Part shown: positions 17,178 through 25,136 of the stretch, piece after piece
Layout of the letters: each line of letters starts with the position of its first letter
Position numbering within the stretch: position 1 is the stretch's first letter
Assembly (NCBI RefSeq): GCF_000380085.1
Contig: NZ_KB904550.1
Coordinates: 150,563-204,240 of the forward strand
Source: Streptococcus merionis DSM 19192
GTDB taxonomy: Bacteria; Bacillota; Bacilli; Lactobacillales; Streptococcaceae
Reading direction: 5' to 3'
Length of the DNA stretch: 53,678 bases
The notes under the pieces: generated by a model
What the model was told of the DNA's origin: nothing
Seen by the model: the letters and a program-made list of their open reading frames with translations, nothing else
Database searches by the model: none
Program-made: the position numbers and the translations under genes

Positions 17178-18548
17178 CTAATTTGATTTCATAAAGACAG
17201 AACCATCTCCGCCAATTGCTGTTAAATGTCCATTTTCCATTAAGCCCATTTTTTCCATCCATTCTTCAAATTCCTTGATTGGACGTTTGCCTAATAAATC
17301 ACGCATCGTAGCTGTTTCATGGTAACCTGTTGTTTGATAGTTCAACATGATGTCGTCTCCATGAGGGATTGCCATGATATAGTTAACGCCAGCAGTTCCT
17401 AACAACACCAATAAGTTTTCAGCGTCATTTTGGTCTGCTTTCATATGGTTTGTATAACAAATATCACAGCCCATTGAAATACCTGACAATTTGCCCATGA
17501 AGTGGTCTTCAAGACCTGCACGGATAACTTGTTTTGAATCATAGAGATATTCAGGACCGATAAATCCTACTACGGTATTGACCAAGAATGGATCAAAACG
17601 CTTAGCAAAGCCATAACAACGAGCTTCCATGGTTACTTGGTCAGCATCGTAGTGCGCATCTGATGACAATTCTGAACCTTGTCCAGTTTCAAAGTACATG
17701 ACATTTGGTCCAGCAGCAGAGCCGACTTTAAGCGCTGTATCACGAGCTTCTTGAATCGTTGCAGCGTTAAATCCAAAAGCTTCATTTCCTTTTTCAGATC
17801 CAGCGATAGACTGGAAGACAAGACCAGTAGGCGCCCCTTGATTCATGGCTTCAATCTGAGTAGTGACGTGAGCCAAGACACAGTGTTGAGTTGGGATTTG
17901 ATATTCTTCGATGAAATCATTGAATTTGTGAAGCACTCGCTTCGTACTTTCAACCGAGTCATCAACTGGGTTCAATCCTAGCAAGGCATCCCCACAACCA
18001 TAGGCAAATCCTTCCATTGTCGATGCCATAATACCATCTGGATCGTCTGTTGTGTGGTTTGGCTGCAAGCGAGAAGAGAAGGTGCCTGGTCTACCAATTG
18101 TGGTGTTAGCTGTCTTGGTAATGATGATTTTTTGTGCTCCAACAATCAAGTCAAGGTTGGTCATCAACTTCGCAACGGCTGCCACCATTTCAGATGTCAA
18201 ACCACGTGAGATCCACTGAATGTCTACATTTGTCGTATTGTTATCCAAAATCCATTCACGCAACTCTTGCACAGTCCAGTTTTTAATTTTCTCGTATGTA
18301 CGTAAGTTGACATCATCAATAATGATTCGCGTCACTTCGTCTTCTTCATAAGGAACAACTGGGTTGTTAAACAAGTCTGATAATTTCAATTGAGCCAAGA
18401 CAACTTTTGCTGCCACTCGCTCTTCAGCAGACTCAGCCGCAACGCCTGCTAGCTGGTCTCCCGATTTGTACTCATTTGCTTTTGCCAGCACTTCTTTTAC
18501 TGACTTAAATTCATAAATTCTGCCAAATAATTTTGTTTTCAAAATCAT
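17178..18548 (-). CDS. eutB: EutB, ethanolamine ammonia-lyase large subunit
   Basis: EutB is the TIM-barrel catalytic subunit. The 456 residues match the family, with N-terminal [20 protein letters not shown], the segment [36 protein letters not shown] and the late [17 protein letters not shown]. The cofactor must be adenosylcobalamin, which explains the adjoining cbi operon. It lies 27 bases after eutA and 16 before eutC. Confidence 0.97.
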   Translation of the reverse strand: MILKTKLFGRIYEFKSVKEVLAKANEYKSGDQLAGVAAESAEERVAAKVVLAQLKLSDLFNNPVVPYEEDEVTRIIIDDVNLRTYEKIKNWTVQELREWILDNNTTNVDIQWISRGLTSEMVAAVAKLMTNLDLIVGAQKIIITKTANTTIGRPGTFSSRLQPNHTTDDPDGIMASTMEGFAYGCGDALLGLNPVDDSVESTKRVLHKFNDFIEEYQIPTQHCVLAHVTTQIEAMNQGAPTGLVFQSIAGSEKGNEAFGFNAATIQEARDTALKVGSAAGPNVMYFETGQGSELSSDAHYDADQVTMEARCYGFAKRFDPFLVNTVVGFIGPEYLYDSKQVIRAGLEDHFMGKLSGISMGCDICYTNHMKADQNDAENLLVLLGTAGVNYIMAIPHGDDIMLNYQTTGYHETATMRDLLGKRPIKEFEEWMEKMGLMENGHLTAIGGDGSVFMKSN

Positions 18549-18575
18549 GTTTGACTTCCTCCTTTTTTATATACA

Positions 18576-20006
18576 TTAGTTAAATACCAAGGTCTTCACA
18601 ACCACTGGTAAGACCGAACCATCAATCACAGGATTTCCAATATCAATGTAATCCCCATTTTGCACATCAACCGAGTCAATACATACAAATGGATAATCTT
18701 TTGGAAGCTGTGCATGCAGACATTGCCCCAAGACTTTCGCCATATCTTCACGGACTACGACTAAAATCGGAAGTCTCTTTTCAATGCTCTTTTGCATTCC
18801 TTTGATAATAGCCTCGGTGTACTCCACAACACGAGTGAAACTCGGACTTTTTTCGCCATTGATGGCTAAAGCGATTTGCTGCACTTCATTTTCTAAGGTA
18901 AACCACTCAACCTTATCTCTGATAATCTCAGTCAGTGTTTCCTTATCCTCACGCTCATCACTAGAAGCTAATTTCAAGACTGGAACGTTCTTTATTGGCA
19001 ACACATCTGAGATATAGGTAATGGTACTGCCGCTAACATCTGTCGTATGGCTTCCTGCACCAACAACCGTTGCACGGATCGTTTCTGCGGACTTGATGAC
19101 CCTCTTTTGGTCAAATATTTTTGATTTTCTAAGGGCACGTCCTAGTAAGATACCGATGTCTCCATATTGAAATTCATTGGTAAGACTTGATTCTAAAATC
19201 GCATCTGCTACCCCACCTGAGAAAGAGACACATTTGATTTCATAGTTTAATTTCAAGCCATGATTGGTTTGAAGTAAGTCATAGTAAGGACTGTGATTGT
19301 CAATACCAACGGACTGTTCTAAGACCTCTACCATCATCTGAATCAACCGATCCAGATCAGCATGATTCACCACTTCTCCTACTTGCAATTTCAAGTTTTT
19401 GTCTGAAATAATCGTTTGCAACTTTGGAGCAATGTAGCTAATTCGGTGAGTAGTAGGATCGAGCTTAATCAAGCGTCCGCCGATGTCAAAACATCCCGTA
19501 TCAATCAAATCACCCTCACGAAAGACAGCTAAATTCGATGTTCCACCACCAATATCAATATTAGCAACAGATGTGTGATGTTCTTGTGAATATTGGTGAC
19601 TGCATGCTCCTTTTCCTGCGATGATGCTTTCTAGGTCAGGACCAGCTGTTGCGACCACAAAATCACCAGCATAGCCACTCAAAGCTTGTAGCACTTGACT
19701 AGCATTTTCTTTCCGAGCTGTTTCACCTGTAATAATAACAGCCCCCATCTGAATATCTTTTTTCTCAATGCCGGCCTTAGCGTACTCGCTCATAACAAAT
19801 TCCTTAATCCTATCCACTTCAATCAGCAATTGATCAGAAATAGGCGTAAAGATAATCTCGCTTTTATAAAGAACTTTCTTATCGGTAATCGATACGCGAG
19901 GAACGGTAAAGAGAGATGAGATATTTTCGATAGTTAGCTCGGATAAAATCAATTGCGTCGTCGCAGTACCAAGGTCAATGCCCACACTCAAAATTTTATC
20001 TGACAT
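18576..20006 (-). CDS. eutA: EutA, ethanolamine ammonia-lyase reactivase
   Basis: EutA is an ATPase that frees damaged cobalamin from EutBC so that fresh coenzyme can bind. It belongs to the actin/Hsp70/sugar-kinase fold: phosphate-1 loop SVGIDLGTATTQLILSEL at the N-terminus, phosphate-2 ANIDIGGGTSNLAVF near residue 160, and VSFSGGVADAIL near 270. I start at the ATG at 20006, with GGAGG eight bases upstream; the TTG at 20021 falls inside the leader. It is the first gene behind an ANTAR-controlled terminator (20020-20079). Confidence 0.95.
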   Translation of the reverse strand: MSDKILSVGIDLGTATTQLILSELTIENISSLFTVPRVSITDKKVLYKSEIIFTPISDQLLIEVDRIKEFVMSEYAKAGIEKKDIQMGAVIITGETARKENASQVLQALSGYAGDFVVATAGPDLESIIAGKGACSHQYSQEHHTSVANIDIGGGTSNLAVFREGDLIDTGCFDIGGRLIKLDPTTHRISYIAPKLQTIISDKNLKLQVGEVVNHADLDRLIQMMVEVLEQSVGIDNHSPYYDLLQTNHGLKLNYEIKCVSFSGGVADAILESSLTNEFQYGDIGILLGRALRKSKIFDQKRVIKSAETIRATVVGAGSHTTDVSGSTITYISDVLPIKNVPVLKLASSDEREDKETLTEIIRDKVEWFTLENEVQQIALAINGEKSPSFTRVVEYTEAIIKGMQKSIEKRLPILVVVREDMAKVLGQCLHAQLPKDYPFVCIDSVDVQNGDYIDIGNPVIDGSVLPVVVKTLVFN

Positions 20007-20019
20007 GCTATGAACCTCC

Positions 20020-20079
20020 AAAAAAAGACACTCAAAGTAATATAAATAAACCTAGGTTCATTTATATTCTTCAAGCGTC
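20020..20079 (-). terminator. Leader terminator upstream of eutA
   Basis: A very long minus-strand hairpin: GACGCUUGAAG pairs with CUUUGAGUGUC (with G-U pairs) as the base, then AAUAUAAAUGAACC pairs with GGUUUAUUUAUAUU as the top, followed by UUUUUUU. It lies between eutW and eutA and would stop read-through unless the overlapping hairpin P2 (20073-20086) forms first. Confidence 0.85.
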
Positions 20080-20111
20080 ATTGCTTTTATTAGACCGACA
20101 TCGTTGTTAGT
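20073..20111 (-). promoter_or_regulatory. EutV (ANTAR) dual hairpin before eutA
   Basis: P1 is ACTAAC-AACGAT-GTCGGT (20094-20111, one internal mismatch) and overlaps the eutW stop codon. P2 is AAGC-AATGAC-GCTT (20073-20086). Both hexaloops have A at position 1 and G at position 4, as required for ANTAR binding. P2 shares the GACGCTT arm with the terminator, so EutV binding should prevent termination. A eutA site is also known in Enterococcus faecalis. Confidence 0.85.
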
Positions 20112-21555
20112 CTTTAAACTTTTTAAATGTAATCGTGGTTTCCGTCCCCTTATCATTGGAATAAATAGACAGTTTTCCCGACAACTTACTTTTGACAAAT
20201 CGCTCCACAATCATCAAGCCTAGATGATCATCAAATGAGCGACTGGTATCGTAACCGTTTCCATTGTCGGCCACTCTAACTTTTATTATATCATCTTCTG
20301 TAACGATTTGCAAATGGATTTCTGGATTTTTTTGCTTTATCGTTTCAAACGCATGATCATAGCTATTTTGTAAGAGTTCATTGACAATCAAAGCTAAAGC
20401 AGTCGCACGATTACTATCCAGATAAAGATTGGGATCTAGATGATAAGTCAGTGAGATAGCTCCATGCCCTTTAAAATAACTTTGAACATTCTCAACTACC
20501 CCTCGCAGTAAATGCTCAATGGACACCTCATCCTGCTGTTGAGAAGATAATAACTCATGTGTCATCGCAATGGATAATACACGATTGACACTATCTGTCA
20601 GATCTTTTTTCACAGCTTTAGAGGGACTACGTTGTGCCTGCAAGCGAAGCAGAGATACAACTGTTTGCAAATTATTCTTCACTCGATGATTCATCTCATG
20701 AATCGTCGTCTCTTTCATCAGCATTAGCGATTCCATCTGCTTTACGTCACTAATGTCCTTATAGATCATGATCAAAGACCTAGAATCACGCACAACATAT
20801 TGCTTAATCGCGAAATAGCTGACGCCATACTGAACTTCAGATAGGGTTGAATAAGATTTCTTTAAATTCTGACTCTCTTTATAAATATCTTCAAACCGGA
20901 TATTTCCTAAAACTAAATTATCGTAGTGCATTCCCTCAATGGAATCCATGTATCTCAGTTTCTTCCGATACAATTCTGCCGCAGAGGGATTAAAGTAGGT
21001 TAGGAAGCCTTCATCATCGAAGAATAACACCGCATCATCCATATATTTTAATAAAGAGAATTGCTCTGAATCAACTTCAAGGCACACATCATCCACTTCA
21101 TAATGACCTAGCTCGGTTGTCTTCAGTGAAAATTGAGTAGGCAAATGCTCAGAAGCGTCTTTTTCAAGGATCAAGGTCGCAATAACGCGGCCTTCTCTCT
21201 TAATCGGTAAAACCGTCTGCTCAATAGGAATGCCTTCTTGCGATAAAGCTGACAAACCAATGGACGGTGCCCCTGTCTGTAAAGTACGAATCACACCCGG
21301 CTCATTTTGTAAATAGGCAACACTTCCTACCACACTTTTTTCATATAAACTCCCCTTCGTCTGAGGCTTTTTATGAAAAATAACCGTAGCGTGTTCAGAA
21401 TAAATATTTTGAACATCAATAAACACATCTTCACTCGCATAATCTGAACTCTTCATTAGCAGATCTGCTTGCTCAATGAGCATATCAATGTCTTCATCAC
21501 TTAAATTCGTTTGTTCTTGGCAAAGTTTTTTAATTTTTTCTCTATACTTCATCAT
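20107..21555 (-). CDS. eutW: EutW, ethanolamine-sensing histidine kinase
   Basis: EutW autophosphorylates in response to ethanolamine and passes phosphate to EutV. The protein of about 482 residues has no membrane segment. The N-terminal half looks like a small-molecule sensor domain, then a PAS domain (DDAVLFFDDEGFLTYFNPSA), then a HisKA_2-type dimerisation helix with the phospho-accepting His in HEMNHRVKNNLQTVVSLL (near residue 290), then a HATPase domain with ALIVNELLQNSYDHAF and VADNGNGYD. I start at the first of two adjacent ATG codons at 21555, overlapping eutV; a longer frame to 21684 lies inside eutV. Confidence 0.93.
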   Translation of the reverse strand: MMKYREKIKKLCQEQTNLSDEDIDMLIEQADLLMKSSDYASEDVFIDVQNIYSEHATVIFHKKPQTKGSLYEKSVVGSVAYLQNEPGVIRTLQTGAPSIGLSALSQEGIPIEQTVLPIKREGRVIATLILEKDASEHLPTQFSLKTTELGHYEVDDVCLEVDSEQFSLLKYMDDAVLFFDDEGFLTYFNPSAAELYRKKLRYMDSIEGMHYDNLVLGNIRFEDIYKESQNLKKSYSTLSEVQYGVSYFAIKQYVVRDSRSLIMIYKDISDVKQMESLMLMKETTIHEMNHRVKNNLQTVVSLLRLQAQRSPSKAVKKDLTDSVNRVLSIAMTHELLSSQQQDEVSIEHLLRGVVENVQSYFKGHGAISLTYHLDPNLYLDSNRATALALIVNELLQNSYDHAFETIKQKNPEIHLQIVTEDDIIKVRVADNGNGYDTSRSFDDHLGLMIVERFVKSKLSGKLSIYSNDKGTETTITFKKFKD

Positions 21556-22117
21556 GCAGAACCAATAATTTTGCAATTTCAACCATTGGAACTCGTTTTT
21601 GCATACTAATTGTACGAATACGCTTAAATGCCTCAGGCTCTGATAACTGATCACGAACCATGAGCAGTCCTTTGGCTTTTTCAATCACAATCCGATCGTC
21701 TATCTTTTTAGACAACTTAATCATCTCATTTGACATTTGCTGCAGTTGACGTCCTTTTTCAATGCAGACCTCAACCATAGGAATCAAAGACTTAGCATCT
21801 AAAGGCTTGACTAGATAGGCACTTGCTCCGTAAAGCTTAGCCTTTTGAACATAGCTTTCATCATCATAAGCTGATAAAAGAATCACACCGTAAGCTAAAG
21901 CATCATCCAGTATTTTCTTAGTAGCTGTTAGTCCATCTAACAGAGGCATCTTGATATCCATTATGACCAAGTCTGATCGGTATTTTTGACACAGTTCAAT
22001 CGCTTCAAAGCCATCTGAAGCTTCTGCCACAACCTCGTAGTCTGCCTCTTCTAAAATTCGACGAATATCTAGTGTTATGATTGGATCATCATCAGCAATT
22101 AATATTCTACCTTTCAT
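21542..22117 (-). CDS. eutV: EutV, ANTAR-domain antiterminator response regulator
   Basis: The 191-residue protein joins a receiver domain (acidic pocket IADDDP, phospho-acceptor Asp in LVIMDIKMP, Lys in YLVKPL) to a C-terminal ANTAR RNA-binding domain (about 130-190: RIVIEKAKGLLMVRDQLSEP and AFKRIRTISMQKRVPM). Phosphorylated EutV dimers bind paired hairpins in nascent leaders and prevent terminators from forming. Candidate targets in this window lie before eutG, eutA, cbiA and the phosphatase-eutP operon, plus the riboswitch RNA at 23998-24375, which would sequester it. Confidence 0.96.
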   Translation of the reverse strand: MKGRILIADDDPIITLDIRRILEEADYEVVAEASDGFEAIELCQKYRSDLVIMDIKMPLLDGLTATKKILDDALAYGVILLSAYDDESYVQKAKLYGASAYLVKPLDAKSLIPMVEVCIEKGRQLQQMSNEMIKLSKKIDDRIVIEKAKGLLMVRDQLSEPEAFKRIRTISMQKRVPMVEIAKLLVLHDEV

Positions 22118-22144
22118 ACTTCCTCTTACCAGTTTCTTTCTTAC

Positions 22145-22489
22145 TTATGTTCGTGTTACAACTGTGCTCGAAAAACCTAAAATTTCTTCTAAACCTTGCA
22201 ATACCGCAACTAGAGCAGCTTCAACAGAAGAGACGTCTCCTGTCATGACGACTGAACCACTAAAGCGATCCACAAAGCCAATTTGAACATCTGCTGCTTT
22301 TGTTGCAATGTCAACTGCGATGATAGCGGCCTCGCTCGGTGTGATGGTCAAAATGCCAATCGCACCTTTTTTCTCGACAATCAAGCCCAACTTTTCATAA
22401 ATCGCATCATCTGGATTAGCGATAAGATGTGCCAAGGTGACCTGTTTTCCCGGCACATACTCCTGTATCATTCGTTGTTTTTCTTCCAA
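22145..22489 (-). CDS. eutS: EutS, shell protein
   Basis: EutS is the bent-hexamer BMC protein thought to shape shell edges. The 114 residues contain [38 protein letters not shown] and [18 protein letters not shown]. The start is TTG at 22489, with AGAGG eight bases upstream, and gives the normal family length; the later in-frame ATG would remove six conserved residues. The 80-base gap behind eutG has one hairpin (AGAAG...CTTCT), but its loop does not fit the ANTAR rule. Confidence 0.93.
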   Translation of the reverse strand: MEEKQRMIQEYVPGKQVTLAHLIANPDDAIYEKLGLIVEKKGAIGILTITPSEAAIIAVDIATKAADVQIGFVDRFSGSVVMTGDVSSVEAALVAVLQGLEEILGFSSTVVTRT

Positions 22490-22569
22490 TTTGATAACCT
22501 CTTCATGCGTTCAGAAGCTGCTCAAACTTCTACACACAATGTCATATTATAAAATATTAAGATACCAAT

Positions 22570-23712
22570 TTACAAGTGAAAAGCATTTTCTAAAATTTTC
22601 ACAACTTCTAAAGGAGTTGGTGTCCTAGGATTTGTATCGGTACACTTATCTTTAATCGCCGCTGTTGCGATTTCATCTTTGTACAATTCAAAATCATCCA
22701 AGGTAACACCGTATTCTTTCAACGAAGTTGGCATTTCCAATTGTTTTTGCAATTTTCGGACTGCATCCACCAATTGACGCACTCCGAGAGCTGGATTTGA
22801 AGCGCTGTAGCCTAAGAGCTTTGCAATATCTTGATAGCGCGCAGCTGCTTCTTTATTGATAGGCTGCCGTCCCCTATCCAGCACATTCGCATTGTATCGA
22901 ATAATGTGTGGCATCAAGATACTATTTAAGCGTCCATGAGGCACATGGAATTTTGCTCCTGCTGCATGAGCAATGCCGTGATTTAAGCCGAGCGATGCCG
23001 TATTAAAGGCCATCCCTGCTAAGGTTGAAGCGACATGCATTTTCTCTCTGGCTTCAACGTCATTGCCATCTTTATAGGCCCGTGGCAAGTATTCAAATAC
23101 CAGTTTTATCGCCTTTTCAGCAAGCGCATCGGAAAAATCCGTAGCAGCTGTAGACACATAGGCTTCAAAGGCATGGGTCAAAACATCCATTCCCGTATCT
23201 GCTGTAATATTTGCTGGAAGAGACAGGACAAGTTCTGCATCTAGTATCGCAACGTCAGGTAAAATCTCCTTCGTTACCAAAGGGTACTTTGTTCCTTTTT
23301 TAGAATCCGTGATAATCGAAAACTCCGTTACCTCAGACCCTGTTCCACTGGTTGTTGGAATCGCAACCAGAATAGCTTCAGAGAAAATCGCCTGCTTCTT
23401 AGCAAAGTAATACATAGCTTTAGCAGCATCGATTGCAGATCCTCCACCGATTGTTAAAATAATGCTAATTGGACGATCACCAGCTGACTTGATTCCTGCT
23501 ACGACTGTTTCAATCGGTGGATCCGGCACAATATCTGTAAAGATAACCACATCATTGCTGCTATCCAGATAATTCAAAATCTGCTCTAGTTGACCAGACG
23601 TTTTTAAGAATGGATCTGCAACAACCAAGATATGCTCATCCTTATAGGTACTCAATTGCTTCAAAGCACCCTTGCCTATGCACAATTCAGTTTTATAAAA
23701 AATATGATACAT
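22570..23712 (-). CDS. eutG: EutG, iron-dependent alcohol dehydrogenase
   Basis: EutG reduces acetaldehyde to ethanol and regenerates NAD for EutE inside the compartment. The 380-residue type III alcohol dehydrogenase has the nucleotide loop LTIGGGSAIDAAKAM, TTSGTGSEVTEFSII and the metal-ligand segments NHGIAHAAGAKFHVPHGR. It is the first gene of the long eut operon, with AAGGAG before its ATG and a full ANTAR-controlled leader upstream (23742-23839). Confidence 0.93.
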   Translation of the reverse strand: MYHIFYKTELCIGKGALKQLSTYKDEHILVVADPFLKTSGQLEQILNYLDSSNDVVIFTDIVPDPPIETVVAGIKSAGDRPISIILTIGGGSAIDAAKAMYYFAKKQAIFSEAILVAIPTTSGTGSEVTEFSIITDSKKGTKYPLVTKEILPDVAILDAELVLSLPANITADTGMDVLTHAFEAYVSTAATDFSDALAEKAIKLVFEYLPRAYKDGNDVEAREKMHVASTLAGMAFNTASLGLNHGIAHAAGAKFHVPHGRLNSILMPHIIRYNANVLDRGRQPINKEAAARYQDIAKLLGYSASNPALGVRQLVDAVRKLQKQLEMPTSLKEYGVTLDDFELYKDEIATAAIKDKCTDTNPRTPTPLEVVKILENAFHL

Positions 23713-23741
23713 TCATTCTCCTTTCTGTTTATATGAACTCG

Positions 23742-23804
23742 AAAAAAAGAGACCATATGAAAATCACTATTCCACTACATCTGTCATAGTCATTTCATAT
23801 AGCC
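23742..23804 (-). terminator. Leader terminator upstream of eutG
   Basis: Minus-strand GGCUAUAUGAAA pairs with UUUCAUAUGGUC over 12 positions (two G-U pairs) and is followed by UCUUUUUUU, ending about 30 bases before the eutG start. The 5' arm overlaps ANTAR hairpin P2, so antitermination is possible. Confidence 0.85.
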
Positions 23805-23839
23805 ACATTGCTTTATTATAAACAGTACCTCTTTGTACT
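23797..23839 (-). promoter_or_regulatory. EutV (ANTAR) dual hairpin before eutG
   Basis: P1 is AGTAC-AAAGAG-GTACT (23824-23839). P2 is AGC-AATGTG-GCT with three further pairs beyond one mismatch (23797-23816). Both loops have A1 and G4. P2 shares the GGCTATAT arm with the terminator at 23742-23804. An equivalent site precedes eutG in Enterococcus faecalis. Confidence 0.85.
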
Positions 23840-23847
23840 ACAGTAGG

Positions 23848-23876
23848 ATTATAACACAAAAACGTTTTCAAATCAA
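23848..23876 (-). promoter_or_regulatory. Promoter of the eut operon, with cre-like spacer
   Basis: TTGATT (23871-23876) and TATAAT (23848-23853) are separated by 17 bases on the minus strand. The spacer contains TGAAAACGTTTTTG, which is cre-like (CcpA) in its first half. Transcription would begin just upstream of ANTAR hairpin P1. Confidence 0.7.
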
Positions 23877-23962
23877 TGAAAAATACTCATTTTTATTTCA
23901 AAAATAATTTCTTTTTCGTTTTTCGTTAGAAAAAAATTAGAAGAAATCGATTCATATTACTT

Positions 23963-23991
23963 GTCAAATAGCATAAAACGTGTTATTATGT
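23963..23991 (+). promoter_or_regulatory. Promoter of the riboswitch RNA
   Basis: TTGTCA (23963-23968) and TATTAT (23986-23991) are separated by exactly 17 bases on the plus strand, about 10 bases before the predicted start of the cobalamin riboswitch transcript. It is divergent from the eutG promoter, about 90 bases away. Confidence 0.75.
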
Positions 23992-24004
23992 AATTGCTAG
24001 GAAA

Positions 24005-24180
24005 TTAATTTTAGTACTTTTAGGAATATGGAAGTTTGGTGAAAATCCAACGCGGTCCCGCCACTGTGATAAGCTTTGCTTTAAGTCAGGTCTTTATTCT
24101 TAAATTTTAGTAGATTTCACGCCTCGATGTAAGGTGATGATGTCATTGTGGAATGAGCATTATAGCAGTATTTCCATTAT
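24005..24180 (+). promoter_or_regulatory. Adenosylcobalamin riboswitch
   Basis: The conserved core is easy to see: GGTGAAAATCCAACGCGGTC (24038-24057) leading into CCCGCCACTGTG, then the B12-box-type AGTCAGG at 24084-24090. This is the canonical order of cobalamin riboswitches. The expression platform seems to lie downstream: ATTGGCTCT at about 24178-24187 can pair with AGAGCCGAT at 24247-24255, enclosing ANTAR hairpin P1, which would allow ligand binding to decide whether the hairpins form. The exact 3' edge is uncertain. Confidence 0.9.
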
Positions 24181-24233
24181 TGGCTCTACGTTAGTACGAC
24201 GCTAATTTTCTAACAGATAAGGTTTCTTATCTT

Positions 24234-24291
24234 TCTGCAAAGAAGCAGAGCCGATAATTTGGAAAGTTGCTGCTAACCAACGATGCTTAGC
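24234..24291 (+). promoter_or_regulatory. ANTAR hairpin pair in the riboswitch RNA
   Basis: P1 is TCTGC-AAAGAA-GCAGA (24234-24249). P2 is GCTAACC-AACGAT-GCTTAGC with one C-C mismatch (24272-24291). Both hexaloops have A1 and G4, and the P2 loop equals those of the cbiA leader and of eutA P1. The linker of about 22 bases is longer than in the leaders. Its expected role is to bind and titrate EutV. Confidence 0.75.
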
Positions 24292-24337
24292 GATATTCTA
24301 CAATGATGTAAAAACACTTTCTCTTATACTTAACGGT

Positions 24338-24375
24338 GAGACTGGAGCAAATGCTCTGGTCTCATTATTTTATTT
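24338..24375 (+). terminator. Terminator of the riboswitch RNA
   Basis: GAGACTGGAGC pairs with GCTCTGGTCTC (11 positions, two G-U) across the loop AAAT and is followed by ATTATTTTATTT. It ends the plus-strand RNA before it reaches the convergent pduO gene. Confidence 0.88.
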
Positions 24376-24404
24376 GTATAGGCTTTCCACCTTAAATGCA
24401 CGCT

Positions 24405-24457
24405 AAAAAATCGAAAACGAGGCTGGGACAAAAGCAAGCCCAGACTCGTTTATTTTT
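24405..24457 (-). terminator. Bidirectional terminator after pduO
   Basis: CGAGGCTGGG pairs with CCCAGACTCG with one mismatch (24418-24448). T-rich runs lie on both sides (TTTATTTTT on plus; TTTTCGATTTTTT on minus). It closes the minus-strand phosphatase-eutP-cob-pduO operon and backs up the small-RNA terminator. The GGCTGGGACAAAA core is common in streptococcal terminators. Confidence 0.75.
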
Positions 24458-24524
24458 CTAATTTCCTTGCAAGACGCAGTAGTTGTCTGTCTCACTCCAG
24501 TTTTTGCACCAGTAACACTAGCAA

Positions 24525-25124
24525 TTACTCAGCCTGCTTTGCCCACCTTTCGACATCTGCTTTGGTGATATTATGAAAGACCTTTTCACCTCGCTCATAG
24601 GCAATGTCCGAACGTTTTTTCCTGAAATTTAGGACACGTGCCAGTGCAAAGAAATAGTCAGACAGTCGATTGACAAAAATCAGCACTTCATTGTTGATTT
24701 CTGTCGTCCACATGGTCGCTACAATATGCCGTTCAGCGCGACGTGCAATGGTTCGTGCCACATGGATCATCGAAGCAACTTCATCTCCTCCTGGCAGGAT
24801 AAAGGTCTCTAATGCTGGTGGAATATCTGCATAGGTATCAATCCTCTCTTCAATCCACTCCACCAATGTTTTATCTACTTTGTAAGGATAGACTCCATGC
24901 GGTGTCGATAAATCAGAACCACAGTCAAAAAGATAATGTTGCAATTGCAATAGCTCTTCTTTTAAGTCATCTGTCTCTGACATTTTACTGACGGTGTAGC
25001 CAATCCATGAATTGAGCTCATCGATTGTTCCATAGGCATTAACACGTTCCGCGTCTTTCGCTACGCTTTGTCCACCAACTAATTTCGTCAGACCTTTGTC
25101 ACCTGTTTTCGTATATAATTGCAT
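24525..25124 (-). CDS. pduO: PduO-type ATP:cob(I)alamin adenosyltransferase
   Basis: This enzyme transfers adenosyl from ATP to cob(I)alamin or cobinamide. The 199-residue protein carries the PduO/MMAB signatures: YTKTGDKGLTKLVGG, VNAYGTIDELNSWIG, RTIARRAERHIVA and VNRLSDYFFALARVLN. It is unrelated in sequence to EutT, so the cell has two adenosylation routes, probably one for salvage and synthesis and one in the shell. It is the last gene of its operon, 12 bases after cobT. Confidence 0.94.
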   Translation of the reverse strand: MQLYTKTGDKGLTKLVGGQSVAKDAERVNAYGTIDELNSWIGYTVSKMSETDDLKEELLQLQHYLFDCGSDLSTPHGVYPYKVDKTLVEWIEERIDTYADIPPALETFILPGGDEVASMIHVARTIARRAERHIVATMWTTEINNEVLIFVNRLSDYFFALARVLNFRKKRSDIAYERGEKVFHNITKADVERWAKQAE

Positions 25125-25136
25125 AAAACACCTCTC

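Larger units (their letters stand above)
23998..24375 (+). ncRNA. Riboswitch-ANTAR small RNA (EutX/Rli55-like)
   Basis: A self-contained non-coding transcript: promoter at 23963-23991, cobalamin riboswitch, two ANTAR-type hairpins, and a strong terminator at 24338-24375, with no open frame carrying a ribosome site. In Enterococcus (EutX) and Listeria (Rli55) such RNAs sequester phosphorylated EutV when adenosylcobalamin is absent, and are cut short when it is present, so eut genes need both ethanolamine and B12. This copy points away from eutG and towards the pduO terminator. The function is inferred from architecture. Confidence 0.8.

Noticed and set aside
22490..22569. Hairpin between eutG and eutS as an ANTAR site
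   Set aside because: AGAAG...CTTCT has a loop without A1/G4 and no overlapping terminator, although a eutS site exists in Enterococcus.
24215..24232. Hairpin AGATAAG-GTTT-CTTATCT in the riboswitch RNA as an ANTAR hairpin
   Set aside because: The loop is not a hexaloop with A1/G4. It could be part of the riboswitch expression platform instead.
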